Shown piece after piece: positions 1 through 6,196 of a stretch of DNA of 15,156 nucleotides. The DNA is from an uncultured Alphaproteobacteria bacterium (GTDB taxonomy: Bacteria; Pseudomonadota; Alphaproteobacteria; Puniceispirillales; Puniceispirillaceae). How positions within the stretch are numbered: the first letter of the stretch is position 1; the number at the start of each line of letters is the position of its first letter. The notes beneath the pieces were generated by a model. It did no database searches. It was not told the origin of the DNA and worked only from the letters and a program-made list of their open reading frames with translations. The stretch lies in the NCBI GenBank assembly GCA_913031555.1, contig CAJWDO010000014.1:1-15156 (forward strand), in the 5' to 3' direction. The translations under genes and the position numbers were made by a program.

Positions 1-286
1 CGCCTTGCGCTCTCCGAGACGCGCTATGTGTCCTCGCATCACACCCCCTCTGTTTGGGGGGCCTCCTTACCGTTCCGTGCTCTTCTTACTTCGCCGGGAG
101 GTTTGATCCTCGCTTCCCGGGCCCGGCTCCTGTCCGGGCATACCCCGATCACGTCATGGGGATTCCCACGCGACCCCATGGTTTCGTGCCCTTCGAGGCT
201 GCGCTCCACAATCGCATTCTGGAGTACAGTCTCGACGTCGCCGACGTGTTGCTTCGACACCGTAAGCTCGTGCTCTTCGAAAACCC
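1..286. other. Unassigned sequence upstream of a broken gene; possible foreign or chimeric segment
   Basis: I recognise no gene here. All three forward frames can be read for some distance, but none gives a protein I can place. The frame that becomes the polyprenyl synthase downstream has a TAA stop at 263-265 and another stop (TGA) near 110, so this is not the missing front of that enzyme. The +3 frame (roughly 54-286) looks the most protein-like near its end, with a run reading LDVADVLLRHRKLVLFE, but I cannot assign it to a family. The segment may be an insertion, a rearrangement or an assembly join. Confidence 0.4.
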
Positions 287-745
287 GCCGCCGCGGCGGC
301 CGGGATCGAGATCACCGGCGCCGATGCGGCGCGGGTCGAGACGATGCGGATTTACGGGATGAAGCTTGGCATGGCGTTCCAGATCATGGATGACGCGCTG
401 GATTACGCCGCCTCGGCCGATGATATGGGCAAGAATGCCGGCGATGATTTCGCCGACCAGAAAATCACCCTGCCGACGATCCTGGCCTGGCAGGACGCCG
501 ATGCCGGGGAGCGTGATTTCTGGCAGCGCACGCTTGGCGCCGCCGATTTCACCGATGGTGATCTTGCCACCGCGCAGGGCATTCTGGCCCGGCATGATTC
601 GATGAACCGCGCCATCACCATCGCCCGCGATTTCGCGGCTGAGGCCGCCGACGCGCTGGCCCCCTTCATGGATGATGCCGATACCGCGCCGCTTGCCATC
701 GCTCTGGCCGACGCGGCGCGTTTCGCCGCCGCCCGCAGCAGCTAG
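287..745 (+). pseudogene. Polyprenyl diphosphate synthase, C-terminal fragment (5' part missing)
   Basis: This is the C-terminal part of a trans-isoprenyl diphosphate synthase of the octaprenyl/IspB type. That family condenses isopentenyl diphosphate onto allylic diphosphates to make quinone side chains. The second aspartate-rich motif is visible as FQIMDDALDY, followed by GKNAGDDFADQKITLP, the usual lysine/aspartate region after it. The conserved core starts at the alanine run AAAAAGIEITGADAARVE (from 287). Full-length members have about 320-340 residues; only about 152 remain, and the first Asp-rich motif is absent. The frame is closed by TAA at 263-265, and no start codon lies between that stop and the conserved core (first ATG at 344, inside it). 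So the gene is truly truncated or the sequence is joined wrongly near 266-287. Its TAG stop shares the palindrome CTAG (742-745) with the stop of the convergent lysozyme gene. Family assignment is firm; chain-length specificity is not readable. Confidence 0.85.
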
Positions 746-1161
746 GCCCCACCCGACCGCAGCATCGCCGCGATGTCGGTGGCGCGGCGGCCTGTCTGGG
801 TGGCCCAACGGCTGTCCAGCGCCTCGGCGGCGGCCTGCCAGTCACCTTGCATCACCGCGGCGCGAAACCGCACGAACCCGGCAAGACGCGGCCCACCAAG
901 GTTGAACGCCATCGAGATCAGGGCCTGTTGGCGTGCTGTCGATGCAGCATGAAAGGCGGCGCCGAATTGGTCGCCGCAGATGGACCTCGCCAGCGCGATG
1001 TCATTCGCCAGCAAAAGATCAATCTCGTCACCGGCCAGCCCGCGGTCGGTCAGGTTGCGCTCGACACCGATGGTCAGCCTGCCGGTCGTGTCGAGATAGG
1101 GGTGCGTGCGCCGCCCCTCATGCCGGGTCAGCAGCCGGGCAAGATCATCGCTTTGCCGCAT
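742..1161 (-). CDS. T4-type lysozyme / phage endolysin (glycoside hydrolase family 24)
   Basis: This 139-residue muramidase should cleave the glycan strand of peptidoglycan. The catalytic triad of T4-type lysozymes is visible as Glu15 (in RHEGRR), Asp24 (in PYLDTTG) and Thr30 (in RLTIGV). Their spacing of 9 and 6 residues is the same as in T4 lysozyme (Glu11, Asp20, Thr26). The C-terminal half has the usual ALISMAFNLG and later RWATQTGRRATDIA blocks. There is no signal peptide or membrane anchor, so export to the wall would need the holin encoded just upstream. The frame stays open to 1302, but the ATG at 1161 is preferred because the extension reads only the antisense of the holin tail repeats and the family begins a few residues before the catalytic Glu. 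The gene overlaps the holin end by 17 bases, which suggests coupled translation. It is last in the cassette. Confidence 0.9.
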   Translation of the reverse strand: MRQSDDLARLLTRHEGRRTHPYLDTTGRLTIGVERNLTDRGLAGDEIDLLLANDIALARSICGDQFGAAFHAASTARQQALISMAFNLGGPRLAGFVRFRAAVMQGDWQAAAEALDSRWATQTGRRATDIAAMLRSGGA

Positions 1162-1789
1162 GACGTTTCGGCGTCTGCCTTGCCGCTGATCTGGCCGATG
1201 ATTTGGCCGATGATTTGACCGATGATCTGGCTGGCGATCTGGCTGGCGATTTCGGGCGCGTGCGGGGTGGGGTGTGGGAGATGTCCCCTTTCGTCTGATC
1301 ACCGTTCAGGCCGCAGTTCAGACCGCCATTGGCGTTGCTGGTGCCATTGCCGGTGCCGTTGCCGTTGCCATTCGTGATCTGGGGCGAAATCTTCTCGACG
1401 CTGCGCCCGACGACATAGCCGCCAAGCCCGATCTGCAACAGCAGCCATGCCTGGTCGGCGAGCCGGAAGGCCAGCATCCCGAAGGCGTCGGCGATGACCA
1501 GCCCGAGGAAGCTGAGCATGGTGATCGGCCGCCAGTTGCCTTGCAGCCAGGACGCGCCGCCGGCCTCCGCCGAGACGATCGCCGCCTGCGCCGTCAGCCT
1601 TTCGCGCTCCAGCGACAATGCCAGCGCCAGCGCCTCGTTCTGCAACGCCGTCACCTCGGCGCGGCGGGCGGCGCGTTCCTCCTTGGAATCGTGGAATTCA
1701 TCAACAAGACGGTTGATCGGGGTGAAGAGCCAGACAAACTGGTCGACAAGCGCCAGCTCGCCGGGCAGTCCGGCAAGCGGTACGGGCAT
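1145..1789 (-). CDS. 3TM-type holin family protein with repetitive Asn-Gly and basic Ser-Lys/Arg tail
   Basis: This 214-residue membrane protein resembles the alphaproteobacterial Holin_3TMs family, which forms lesions in the inner membrane so that the lysozyme can reach the wall. Residues about 30-75 are a charged, Ala/Leu/Glu-rich, probably helical stretch. WLQGNWRP (81-88) leads into hydrophobic segments at about 92-108 and 114-128, the typical family core. After that comes an Asn/Gly-rich linker (about 140-163) and a strongly basic tail (about 178-214) built of Ser-x-Lys/Arg-Ser units. Such a long H1-like tail is not usual for the family. The ATG at 1789 was chosen because GGAGGT sits five bases before it; the frame is open further upstream without a comparable ribosome binding site. 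It starts 16 bases after the terminase-like gene and overlaps the lysozyme gene. The neighbourhood strongly supports the lysis role. Confidence 0.82.
   Translation of the reverse strand: MPVPLAGLPGELALVDQFVWLFTPINRLVDEFHDSKEERAARRAEVTALQNEALALALSLERERLTAQAAIVSAEAGGASWLQGNWRPITMLSFLGLVIADAFGMLAFRLADQAWLLLQIGLGGYVVGRSVEKISPQITNGNGNGTGNGTSNANGGLNCGLNGDQTKGDISHTPPRTRPKSPARSPARSSVKSSAKSSARSAARQTPKRHAAKR
1188..1259. repeat. 12-bp tandem repeat within the holin tail
   Basis: Six consecutive 12-base units begin at 1188, 1200, 1212, 1224, 1236 and 1248. The first five follow GATYTGRCYGRY closely (GATCTGGCCGAT, GATTTGGCCGAT, GATTTGACCGAT, then GATCTGGCTGGC twice), and the sixth is degenerate. On the coding (minus) strand each unit encodes a four-residue step of the Ser-x-Lys/Arg-Ser type in the holin C-terminus. 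The two identical adjacent units suggest recent slippage or duplication. Confidence 0.85.
1334..1369. repeat. 6-bp tandem repeat encoding the Asn-Gly linker of the holin
   Basis: Six hexamers in a row (GTTGCT, GGTGCC, ATTGCC, GGTGCC, GTTGCC, GTTGCC) encode alternating Gly and Asn/Thr/Ser on the minus strand. This is a low-complexity linker between the membrane domain and the basic tail of the holin. Confidence 0.8.
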
Positions 1790-1805
1790 CGGGACCTCCA
1801 TTGAG

Positions 1806-2273
1806 TTAGGTTTTCGGGGGCAATTTGGTTTCGGGGTAGGGAACGGTGTCAGTCGCCCGTGACGCGGCGCGGCGCGACATCGGGCAATATGGAGCCGCTT
1901 GGTACATTGGGCGGAATGGCATCGGGCGGGCACCAAAGCGGCTCGGCCGGCGGGCCCGCAGCAGGAACATCAACAGGCTGTCCGAATAGTGGGTGACCTC
2001 GCCGACGACACTGCCCTGAAAAAACCGATCCTCGCCGACACCCTTTACAGCGCAGCGAAACGCCTCCATCTCCAGCCGGTCCGCCGCCTCTTCAAGCGCA
2101 TCCGCCCAGGCGGCGGCAAACACCCGGTCGCGACGACGCCATTCATAGCAGCGTGACCGACAGGTGCCGGCAGCGCGCGCCGCGGCACTGACATTGCCGG
2201 TCTCGCGCAACTGCGCCAGAAACGCTTCCTGCCAGCCTGGCGGAGTGCCATCAGGCTGGCTGTGGTTCGTCAT
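1806..2273 (-). CDS. Small-terminase-like HTH protein of a phage cassette
   Basis: This 155-residue protein looks like the small terminase subunits and related helix-turn-helix proteins of alphaproteobacterial prophages, which recognise packaging sites on DNA. The N-terminal half reads FLAQLRETGNVSAAARAAG and continues through a Cys/Arg-rich recognition-helix region (about residues 18-50). Next is a helical segment with AFRCAVKGVGE, then YSDSLLMFLLRARRPSRFG (about 95-115), a motif common in this group. The last 40 residues are Pro/Arg-rich and unremarkable. The start overlaps the end of the DUF6362 gene as ATGA (2270-2273), a sign of translational coupling, and the stop lies 16 bases before the holin start. 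No large terminase follows, so a packaging role here is doubtful. It could instead be a DNA-binding regulator of the cassette. Family assignment is moderate and rests on sequence character and context. Confidence 0.65.
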   Translation of the reverse strand: MTNHSQPDGTPPGWQEAFLAQLRETGNVSAAARAAGTCRSRCYEWRRRDRVFAAAWADALEEAADRLEMEAFRCAVKGVGEDRFFQGSVVGEVTHYSDSLLMFLLRARRPSRFGARPMPFRPMYQAAPYCPMSRRAASRATDTVPYPETKLPPKT

Positions 2274-2803
2274 ATGTATCGAAGGTGCGAATGGTTGGCT
2301 CGGCAGTGCATAATAGGAAATATCCTATTTTGTGCCATTTGTAAAGCAGATTCCTGTCTTGCCTGCGCATTTTCCAGCATAATGATGGCCCCCAGGGCGC
2401 GCCTGTGGTCACGGTTAAGTGTCGTCCGGCTTCGCCGGTGGAGGCGGCACAACTCGGTCCATCTGACACCGCAGGCGCGCGCCCACAGCAATTGTCTCTG
2501 GTGTGACGGCAACTCCCACATCAACATCGCCAGCCTGTCGAGATCATCTATCGCTGAAGGTGAGGGACGTGCCCGCGCAATGCGTCTGGTCGCCTCAATG
2601 GCAAAGCGGCTATCGCGAATCATCTCCGGCCAGGCGCTGCGCGCGCCGGCAGGACGGGTTCCGGCTGTCCGCGGCAGCCTGCCAAGCGTATCGACAGCGC
2701 GCACAAGACGCGTCGCCATGGAGCGCAATTCATCAACATCGATGAAGGTGAGCCCCTTGGTCACGGGTGCGCCTTTGATCGAAATTTTATGGGAATTTAC
2801 CAT
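2270..2803 (-). CDS. DUF6362 family phage-associated protein with a C-terminal HTH
   Basis: This 177-residue protein matches the pattern of DUF6362, a family from alphaproteobacterial prophages whose function I do not know. The recognisable core starts at AWPEMIRDSRFA (about 57-68), continues with ARPSPSAIDDLDRLAML (about 78-94), and ends with QLLWARACGVRWTELCRLHR (about 103-122), which looks like a sigma-like helix-turn-helix. The Arg-rich helix RTTLNRDHRRAL follows. The ATG at 2803 has a good ribosome binding site (AGGAAGG, ending about 7 bases before it). The C-terminal tail past about residue 140 does not look conserved, and its DNA carries a strong palindrome (2312-2329). It is first in the four-gene minus-strand cassette and is divergent from the S24 regulator. 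It is probably DNA-binding, by inference from the HTH. Confidence 0.72.
   Translation of the reverse strand: MVNSHKISIKGAPVTKGLTFIDVDELRSMATRLVRAVDTLGRLPRTAGTRPAGARSAWPEMIRDSRFAIEATRRIARARPSPSAIDDLDRLAMLMWELPSHQRQLLWARACGVRWTELCRLHRRSRTTLNRDHRRALGAIIMLENAQARQESALQMAQNRIFPIMHCRANHSHLRYI
2312..2329. promoter_or_regulatory. Palindrome AATAGGA-N4-TCCTATT upstream of the terminase-like gene (candidate operator)
   Basis: Two perfect 7-base arms (2312-2318 and 2323-2329) surround AATA. The centre is about 48 bases ahead of the terminase-like start at 2273. Read on the minus strand it contains ATAGGATATTTCCT, which matches 12 of 14 bases of the site near 2840. It lies in the apparently unconserved 3' tail of the DUF6362 gene. 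Binding by the adjacent S24 regulator is inference. Confidence 0.5.
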
Positions 2804-2837
2804 TGATTGCCCTTCCTGCCTCTACACTTGCCATCTT

Positions 2838-2853
2838 TGAGGAATTTTCCTAT
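2838..2853. promoter_or_regulatory. Second AGGA-N4-TCCT dyad upstream of the DUF6362 gene (candidate operator)
   Basis: AGGA (2840-2843) and TCCT (2848-2851) flank ATTT, in the divergent region between the phage cassette and the S24 gene. The centre is about 43 bases ahead of the DUF6362 start. The minus-strand reading ATAGGAAAATTCCT matches the palindrome at 2312-2329 at 12 of 14 positions. A weaker look-alike, ATGG-N7-CCAT (2789-2803), overlaps the DUF6362 start codon. Confidence 0.5.
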
Positions 2854-2867
2854 CATGCTTTATGGCT

Positions 2868-2908
2868 GAGAGGCCATGACCCAAAAGGATCATCTCTGGG
2901 TTCCTCTC
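2868..2908. promoter_or_regulatory. Two-step inverted repeat in the divergent intergenic region
   Basis: GAGAGG (2868-2873) pairs with CCTCTC (2903-2908), and inside it ACCCA (2879-2883) pairs with TGGGT (2897-2901), leaving a 13-base loop and an uneven bulge. It could be a regulator-binding dyad or a leader hairpin of either divergent transcript. It has no T-run and so is not a terminator. Confidence 0.3.
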
Positions 2909-2949
2909 GGAATCGTGAAGCCATCACGGCCAGCCATCACAACGTACTG

Positions 2950-2982
2950 ATGAACTCAGCGGACTAATGAACCCAGCGGACC
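2950..2982. repeat. Tandem 17-bp direct repeat just upstream of the S24 regulator
   Basis: ATGAACTCAGCGGACT (2950-2965) is repeated as ATGAACCCAGCGGACC (2967-2982), with 14 of 16 bases identical and a period of 17. The copies end about 20 bases before the S24 start codon. The position suits repeated binding sites for autoregulation, but that is inference. Confidence 0.6.
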
Positions 2983-3003
2983 ACAACAACAGACAGCAAG
3001 CCC

Positions 3004-3723
3004 ATGACAAGATATGCGCCATCACCGATATCACCTGCGGACGCGGTCTCTGAGACTGCTGGCAATCATCTTGACCCGGCGCGGCTGGCGGTGCGCCATG
3101 CCGTTGACGGCGCCGGGCTGACGTTGAAGCAGGCCTCACAGGCACTCGGGCGCAATAATGCCTATCTGCAGCAATATCTGTATCGTGGCTCGCCGCGCCG
3201 CCTCCCCGAAGAGATACGCCTGCAGCTTGCCGACCTCACCGGCGCCGACCAGTCACATTTTCTTGACCCGGGCCTGCAGGCATTGCAGCCGGCACTCCAT
3301 GACCCGCTGATCGCTGTGCCACTTCATGCGGTGCATGCCGCCGCCGGTGGTGGCAGTTTCAATTTGGAGGGCGATGAGGCAAATTCCGGCCTGTCTTTCC
3401 CGCCAGACCTGTTGCGACGTATTACGGCGGCGCCTGCCGGCGGCCTGAAACTGTTGTCTGTCAGTGGCGATTCCATGTCGCCAACGCTTGAAGATGGTGA
3501 CATGGTGATGATTGACACCGGGCGCCGGATGCCCTCACCACCGGGCATTTTTATCCTTGATGACGGGGTGGGGCTTGTCGCCAAGCGGGTGGATACGATA
3601 CCAAACACCACGCCGCCGCATCTAAGGCTGTCGTCGGACAATCCGGCCTACAGCAACTATCAGCGTCGGCTTGACGAAGTGCATGTCATCGGACGCGTTG
3701 TCTGGTTTGCCCGCAACATCTGA
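3004..3723 (+). CDS. S24/LexA-CI-like transcriptional regulator with HTH and Ser-Lys peptidase-like domain
   Basis: This 239-residue protein has an N-terminal helix-turn-helix (about 35-62, with LTLKQASQALGRNNAYLQQY) and a C-terminal S24 domain. The catalytic serine is Ser157 in SGDSMSPTLEDGD and the lysine is Lys194 in GLVAKRVD. The 37-residue gap equals that between Ser119 and Lys156 of E. coli LexA. A possible self-cleavage hinge is the Ala-Gly within HAAAGGG (about 111-117). It lies about 42 residues before the serine, somewhat longer than in LexA, so RecA-stimulated cleavage is uncertain. It is divergent from the phage cassette and separated from it by 200 bases containing dyads and direct repeats, the layout of a repressor controlling a lytic operon. 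On its other side the methyltransferase gene begins 26 bases downstream and may be co-transcribed. The ribosome binding site is weak. It could be a domesticated prophage repressor or a host regulator. Confidence 0.88.
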   Translation: MTRYAPSPISPADAVSETAGNHLDPARLAVRHAVDGAGLTLKQASQALGRNNAYLQQYLYRGSPRRLPEEIRLQLADLTGADQSHFLDPGLQALQPALHDPLIAVPLHAVHAAAGGGSFNLEGDEANSGLSFPPDLLRRITAAPAGGLKLLSVSGDSMSPTLEDGDMVMIDTGRRMPSPPGIFILDDGVGLVAKRVDTIPNTTPPHLRLSSDNPAYSNYQRRLDEVHVIGRVVWFARNI

Positions 3724-3749
3724 CGGCCGCAATATCCGGGGATTCTTCC

Positions 3750-5117
3750 ATGAAACGCCGCCATTCCGACAAAAAGCGTGATCGCGCTGGCCGCCTGCCC
3801 CGCAACGCGGCGCCGGTGGAACTCGACATAACGCATGTTGGCGGGCGCGGCGACGGCGTCGGCACCGCATCATGGCGGCACAATCATGTAACGTCGGAAC
3901 ATACAGTGTTCGTGCCGGCATCGCTGCCTGGCGAAAGGGTGATCGCGCAACCGGTCAGCGTCAGTGGCCAGGGGCTGAAAACCATGCTAACCGAAATTCT
4001 GAAGCCATCACCGCAGCGCCGCGAACCTGACTGCACGGTCTTTCCGGCGTGCGGCGGCTGTAGCCTTCAGCATTGGCAGGATGACGCCGTAACGGCATGG
4101 AAACAGGATCTCGTTGCCGGGTTTCTGGCGCGGGCCGGGGTGGAGATTAACGGATTTGAGCCGCCCCATATTTCACCACGCGGCAGCCGGCGCCGCGCAG
4201 GGTTTCATCTGAAACGACTTGCCGACGGTGTTGCCACAGGGTTTCTCGAGCGCGGGTCGAATCGTATAATCTCACCTCAGGATTGTAGCGTTCTGCGACC
4301 TGACCTGATCGCGCTTCTGGGCCGTCTTGCCGATCTTGTGGCACGGCATTTCCCGCTTGGCATCACCATCGACGCGCAGGCAAACGGCCTTGATAACGGT
4401 ATCTGCCTTCTGCTTCGCGGCCCTGCCGGGTGGCATGACGGGCTTCGCGAACATCTTGCCAGTTGGGCGGTTGATGCCGGAATCGCCCGCCTGTCGGTCA
4501 GCGAAGGCTTTGCCGCGCCGCTGACATTGCTGGCCCCGGCACCGCCGGTCCTGCGATTGGGGGAGATTGCCGTCACACCACCGCCCGGCGTCTTTCTTCA
4601 GGCGACGCTGGAAGCCGAGACTGCACTGCAGCAGGCGGTTGCCAGCATCATCGGCGATGCGACACGGGTGCTTGATCTGTTTGCCGGCTGCGGGACGCTC
4701 AGCCTGCCGCGCCTTCCCACCCTGTCACAACTGACAGTGGCCGAATCCGACCGGGCGGCCGTTGGCGCACTCAGACAGGCTGTCGATGGCGCCGGACGCG
4801 GTGCGCAGCTTGCCTGTATCGAAGCAGATCTGATGGAGGCGCCTCTCATGGACGGTGATCTTGAAGGGTTTGACGCGGTGATCATCGATCCGCCACGCGC
4901 CGGGGCGGCGGCGCAATGCGCAAGGCTTGCCGCAAGCCCTGTCCCGATCATCACCATGGTGTCCTGCAATCCGGCAACATTTGCCCGTGACGCCGCCACG
5001 CTGATAGCCGGCGGCTATGCCATGGGACGCCCCCGGATCATCGACCAGTTCCGCTTTTCCAGCCATGTCGAGATTGTCGCCGGGTTCCGGCGTGCCGACG
5101 ACACGGCGCCGGCATGA
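3750..5117 (+). CDS. Fe-S 23S rRNA (uracil-5-)-methyltransferase, TrmA/RlmD family
   Basis: This 455-residue enzyme belongs to the family that uses S-adenosylmethionine to methylate C5 of a uridine in RNA, usually 23S rRNA (U1939-type) for RlmD-like members. A TRAM-like RNA-binding region is at about 20-85. The iron-sulfur cysteines are Cys95, Cys101 and Cys104 (in CTVFPACGGC) with Cys179 (in PQDCSVL). The SAM-binding motif is VLDLFAGCG (about 308-316), followed by DAVIIDPPRAG (about 375-385), and the catalytic Cys406 sits in VSCNPATF. Length and motif order are normal, and nothing is missing. It is the second gene of a probable plus-strand run after the S24 gene, and its stop overlaps the next start as ATGA. 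Which uridine is modified cannot be read from the sequence. Confidence 0.9.
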   Translation: MKRRHSDKKRDRAGRLPRNAAPVELDITHVGGRGDGVGTASWRHNHVTSEHTVFVPASLPGERVIAQPVSVSGQGLKTMLTEILKPSPQRREPDCTVFPACGGCSLQHWQDDAVTAWKQDLVAGFLARAGVEINGFEPPHISPRGSRRRAGFHLKRLADGVATGFLERGSNRIISPQDCSVLRPDLIALLGRLADLVARHFPLGITIDAQANGLDNGICLLLRGPAGWHDGLREHLASWAVDAGIARLSVSEGFAAPLTLLAPAPPVLRLGEIAVTPPPGVFLQATLEAETALQQAVASIIGDATRVLDLFAGCGTLSLPRLPTLSQLTVAESDRAAVGALRQAVDGAGRGAQLACIEADLMEAPLMDGDLEGFDAVIIDPPRAGAAAQCARLAASPVPIITMVSCNPATFARDAATLIAGGYAMGRPRIIDQFRFSSHVEIVAGFRRADDTAPA

Positions 5118-5350
5118 GGAAACGATCCGTCAGCATTCGCGGCCATCGCACCAGCCTGTCCCTAGAAGACGCATTCTGGGATGAATTGTCAGCTATTGCC
5201 CGGGCCCGCGAGATGTCGGTTGCGGCGCTGATTACCGAGATCGACCGGACACGAACCAGCGGCCTGTCATCGGCCATTCGACTCTTCATTCTGGAAGATC
5301 TAAAACAAAAGGCCGCCGCTTGCAGGACAGAGCCGGTCAAACTAGATTGA
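5114..5350 (+). CDS. Small ribbon-helix-helix domain protein (RHH_4-like)
   Basis: This 78-residue protein has the short beta-strand plus two-helix pattern of ribbon-helix-helix DNA-binding proteins. A strand RKRSVSIRGHRTSLSLED is followed by helix AFWDELSAIARAREMS, then VAALITEIDRTR and SGLSSAIRLFILEDLKQKA. Alphaproteobacteria carry many such single-domain proteins (RHH_4 type), some of them regulators of unknown target. The ATG overlaps the methyltransferase stop as ATGA, implying coupled translation. Role and target are unknown. Confidence 0.78.
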   Translation: MRKRSVSIRGHRTSLSLEDAFWDELSAIARAREMSVAALITEIDRTRTSGLSSAIRLFILEDLKQKAAACRTEPVKLD

Positions 5351-5398
5351 TAGCGTCGCGCCATAGCTGAAACGGTGCCGCTGTCGGAGACCGCCCTC

Positions 5399-6127
5399 AT
5401 GAATATCGCCATCCTGGAGACAGGCCGTATCAATGCCGAGATCGCCAACCGCTTTCCACGCTATCCCGACATGTTCAGGCAGCTCTTTGCCCAGACGCCG
5501 GCCACCGGTCTTACCTTTTCGGAAGTGGCGGTGATTGATGGCGTGCTGCCAGCCTCCATCGATGATTACGATGGCTATCTTGTCACCGGCTCGGCTGCCG
5601 GTGTCTATGATGCCTTTCCCTGGATACCGCCGCTCATGGCGTTCATTCGCGCCGCGCATGCCGGTGATAAGCCGCTCGTCGGAATCTGTTTTGGTCACCA
5701 GATAATCGCCCATGCGCTTGGTGGGCATGCCGAAAAATGGTCCGACGGCTGGGGACTTGGCGTCTATGATCTTGCCCTTCACGACGCGCCCGGATGGATG
5801 CCACAATGCGATAGCGTTAAACTTATCCACATCCACCAGGATCAGGTTGTGCGCTTGCCGGAAGGAGCGACACATCTTGGATCAACGGCATTTTGTGCCA
5901 ATGCCGCCTTCTATATCGGTGACAATGTCTTTTGTATGCAGGGCCACCCCGAATTCGACCGCGACTACACCGCCGCGCTAATGGCGGCGCGAACCGAAAC
6001 GATGGGCGCGGGGCCGGTGGCCGCCGCAACGCAAAGTCTCGAATCTGGCCATGAAGGCATAACCATCGCCGGCTGGATCGCCGATTTCTTCACCCAACAT
6101 GCTGCTGCGCGCGCCGCGGCTGCATAA
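5399..6127 (+). CDS. Class I (type 1) glutamine amidotransferase domain protein
   Basis: This 242-residue stand-alone GATase domain should hydrolyse glutamine and release ammonia to an acceptor or partner. The nucleophile is Cys97 in GICFGHQ, and the partner residues His183 and Glu185 are in MQGHPEFD, so the catalytic triad is complete. The oxyanion region LVTGSAAGVYD (about 61-71) is also present. Stand-alone proteins of this type (GuaA-like GATase fold) occur in gamma-glutamyl-compound hydrolysis and polyamine breakdown; the substrate here is unknown. The ATG at 5399 is preferred to the GTG at 5375 because GGAGA lies 8 bases before it and the protein then starts directly with the first strand, MNIAILETG. 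It lies 48 bases after the RHH gene and 69 bases before the hydantoinase gene. Confidence 0.85.
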   Translation: MNIAILETGRINAEIANRFPRYPDMFRQLFAQTPATGLTFSEVAVIDGVLPASIDDYDGYLVTGSAAGVYDAFPWIPPLMAFIRAAHAGDKPLVGICFGHQIIAHALGGHAEKWSDGWGLGVYDLALHDAPGWMPQCDSVKLIHIHQDQVVRLPEGATHLGSTAFCANAAFYIGDNVFCMQGHPEFDRDYTAALMAARTETMGAGPVAAATQSLESGHEGITIAGWIADFFTQHAAARAAAA

Positions 6128-6196
6128 CGACACGACCGGGAATCCGCCGCCGGGCAGTGGCGACCGGCGCGGATCTGTCGAGGCAGGAACAGGCCC

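Noticed and set aside
1188..1259. Tandem 12-bp units considered as a CRISPR-like array
   Set aside because: Units are contiguous with no spacers and encode a protein repeat in frame.
1274..1804. Long plus-strand open frame opposite the holin gene
   Set aside because: Antisense shadow of a GC-rich gene: composition is low-complexity and the minus-strand holin has a ribosome binding site and family motifs.
2804..3003. Search for an alphaproteobacterial SOS box (GTTC-N7-GTTC) in the divergent region
   Set aside because: One GTTC at 2900-2903 has no second GTTC at the right distance, so LexA control is not supported.
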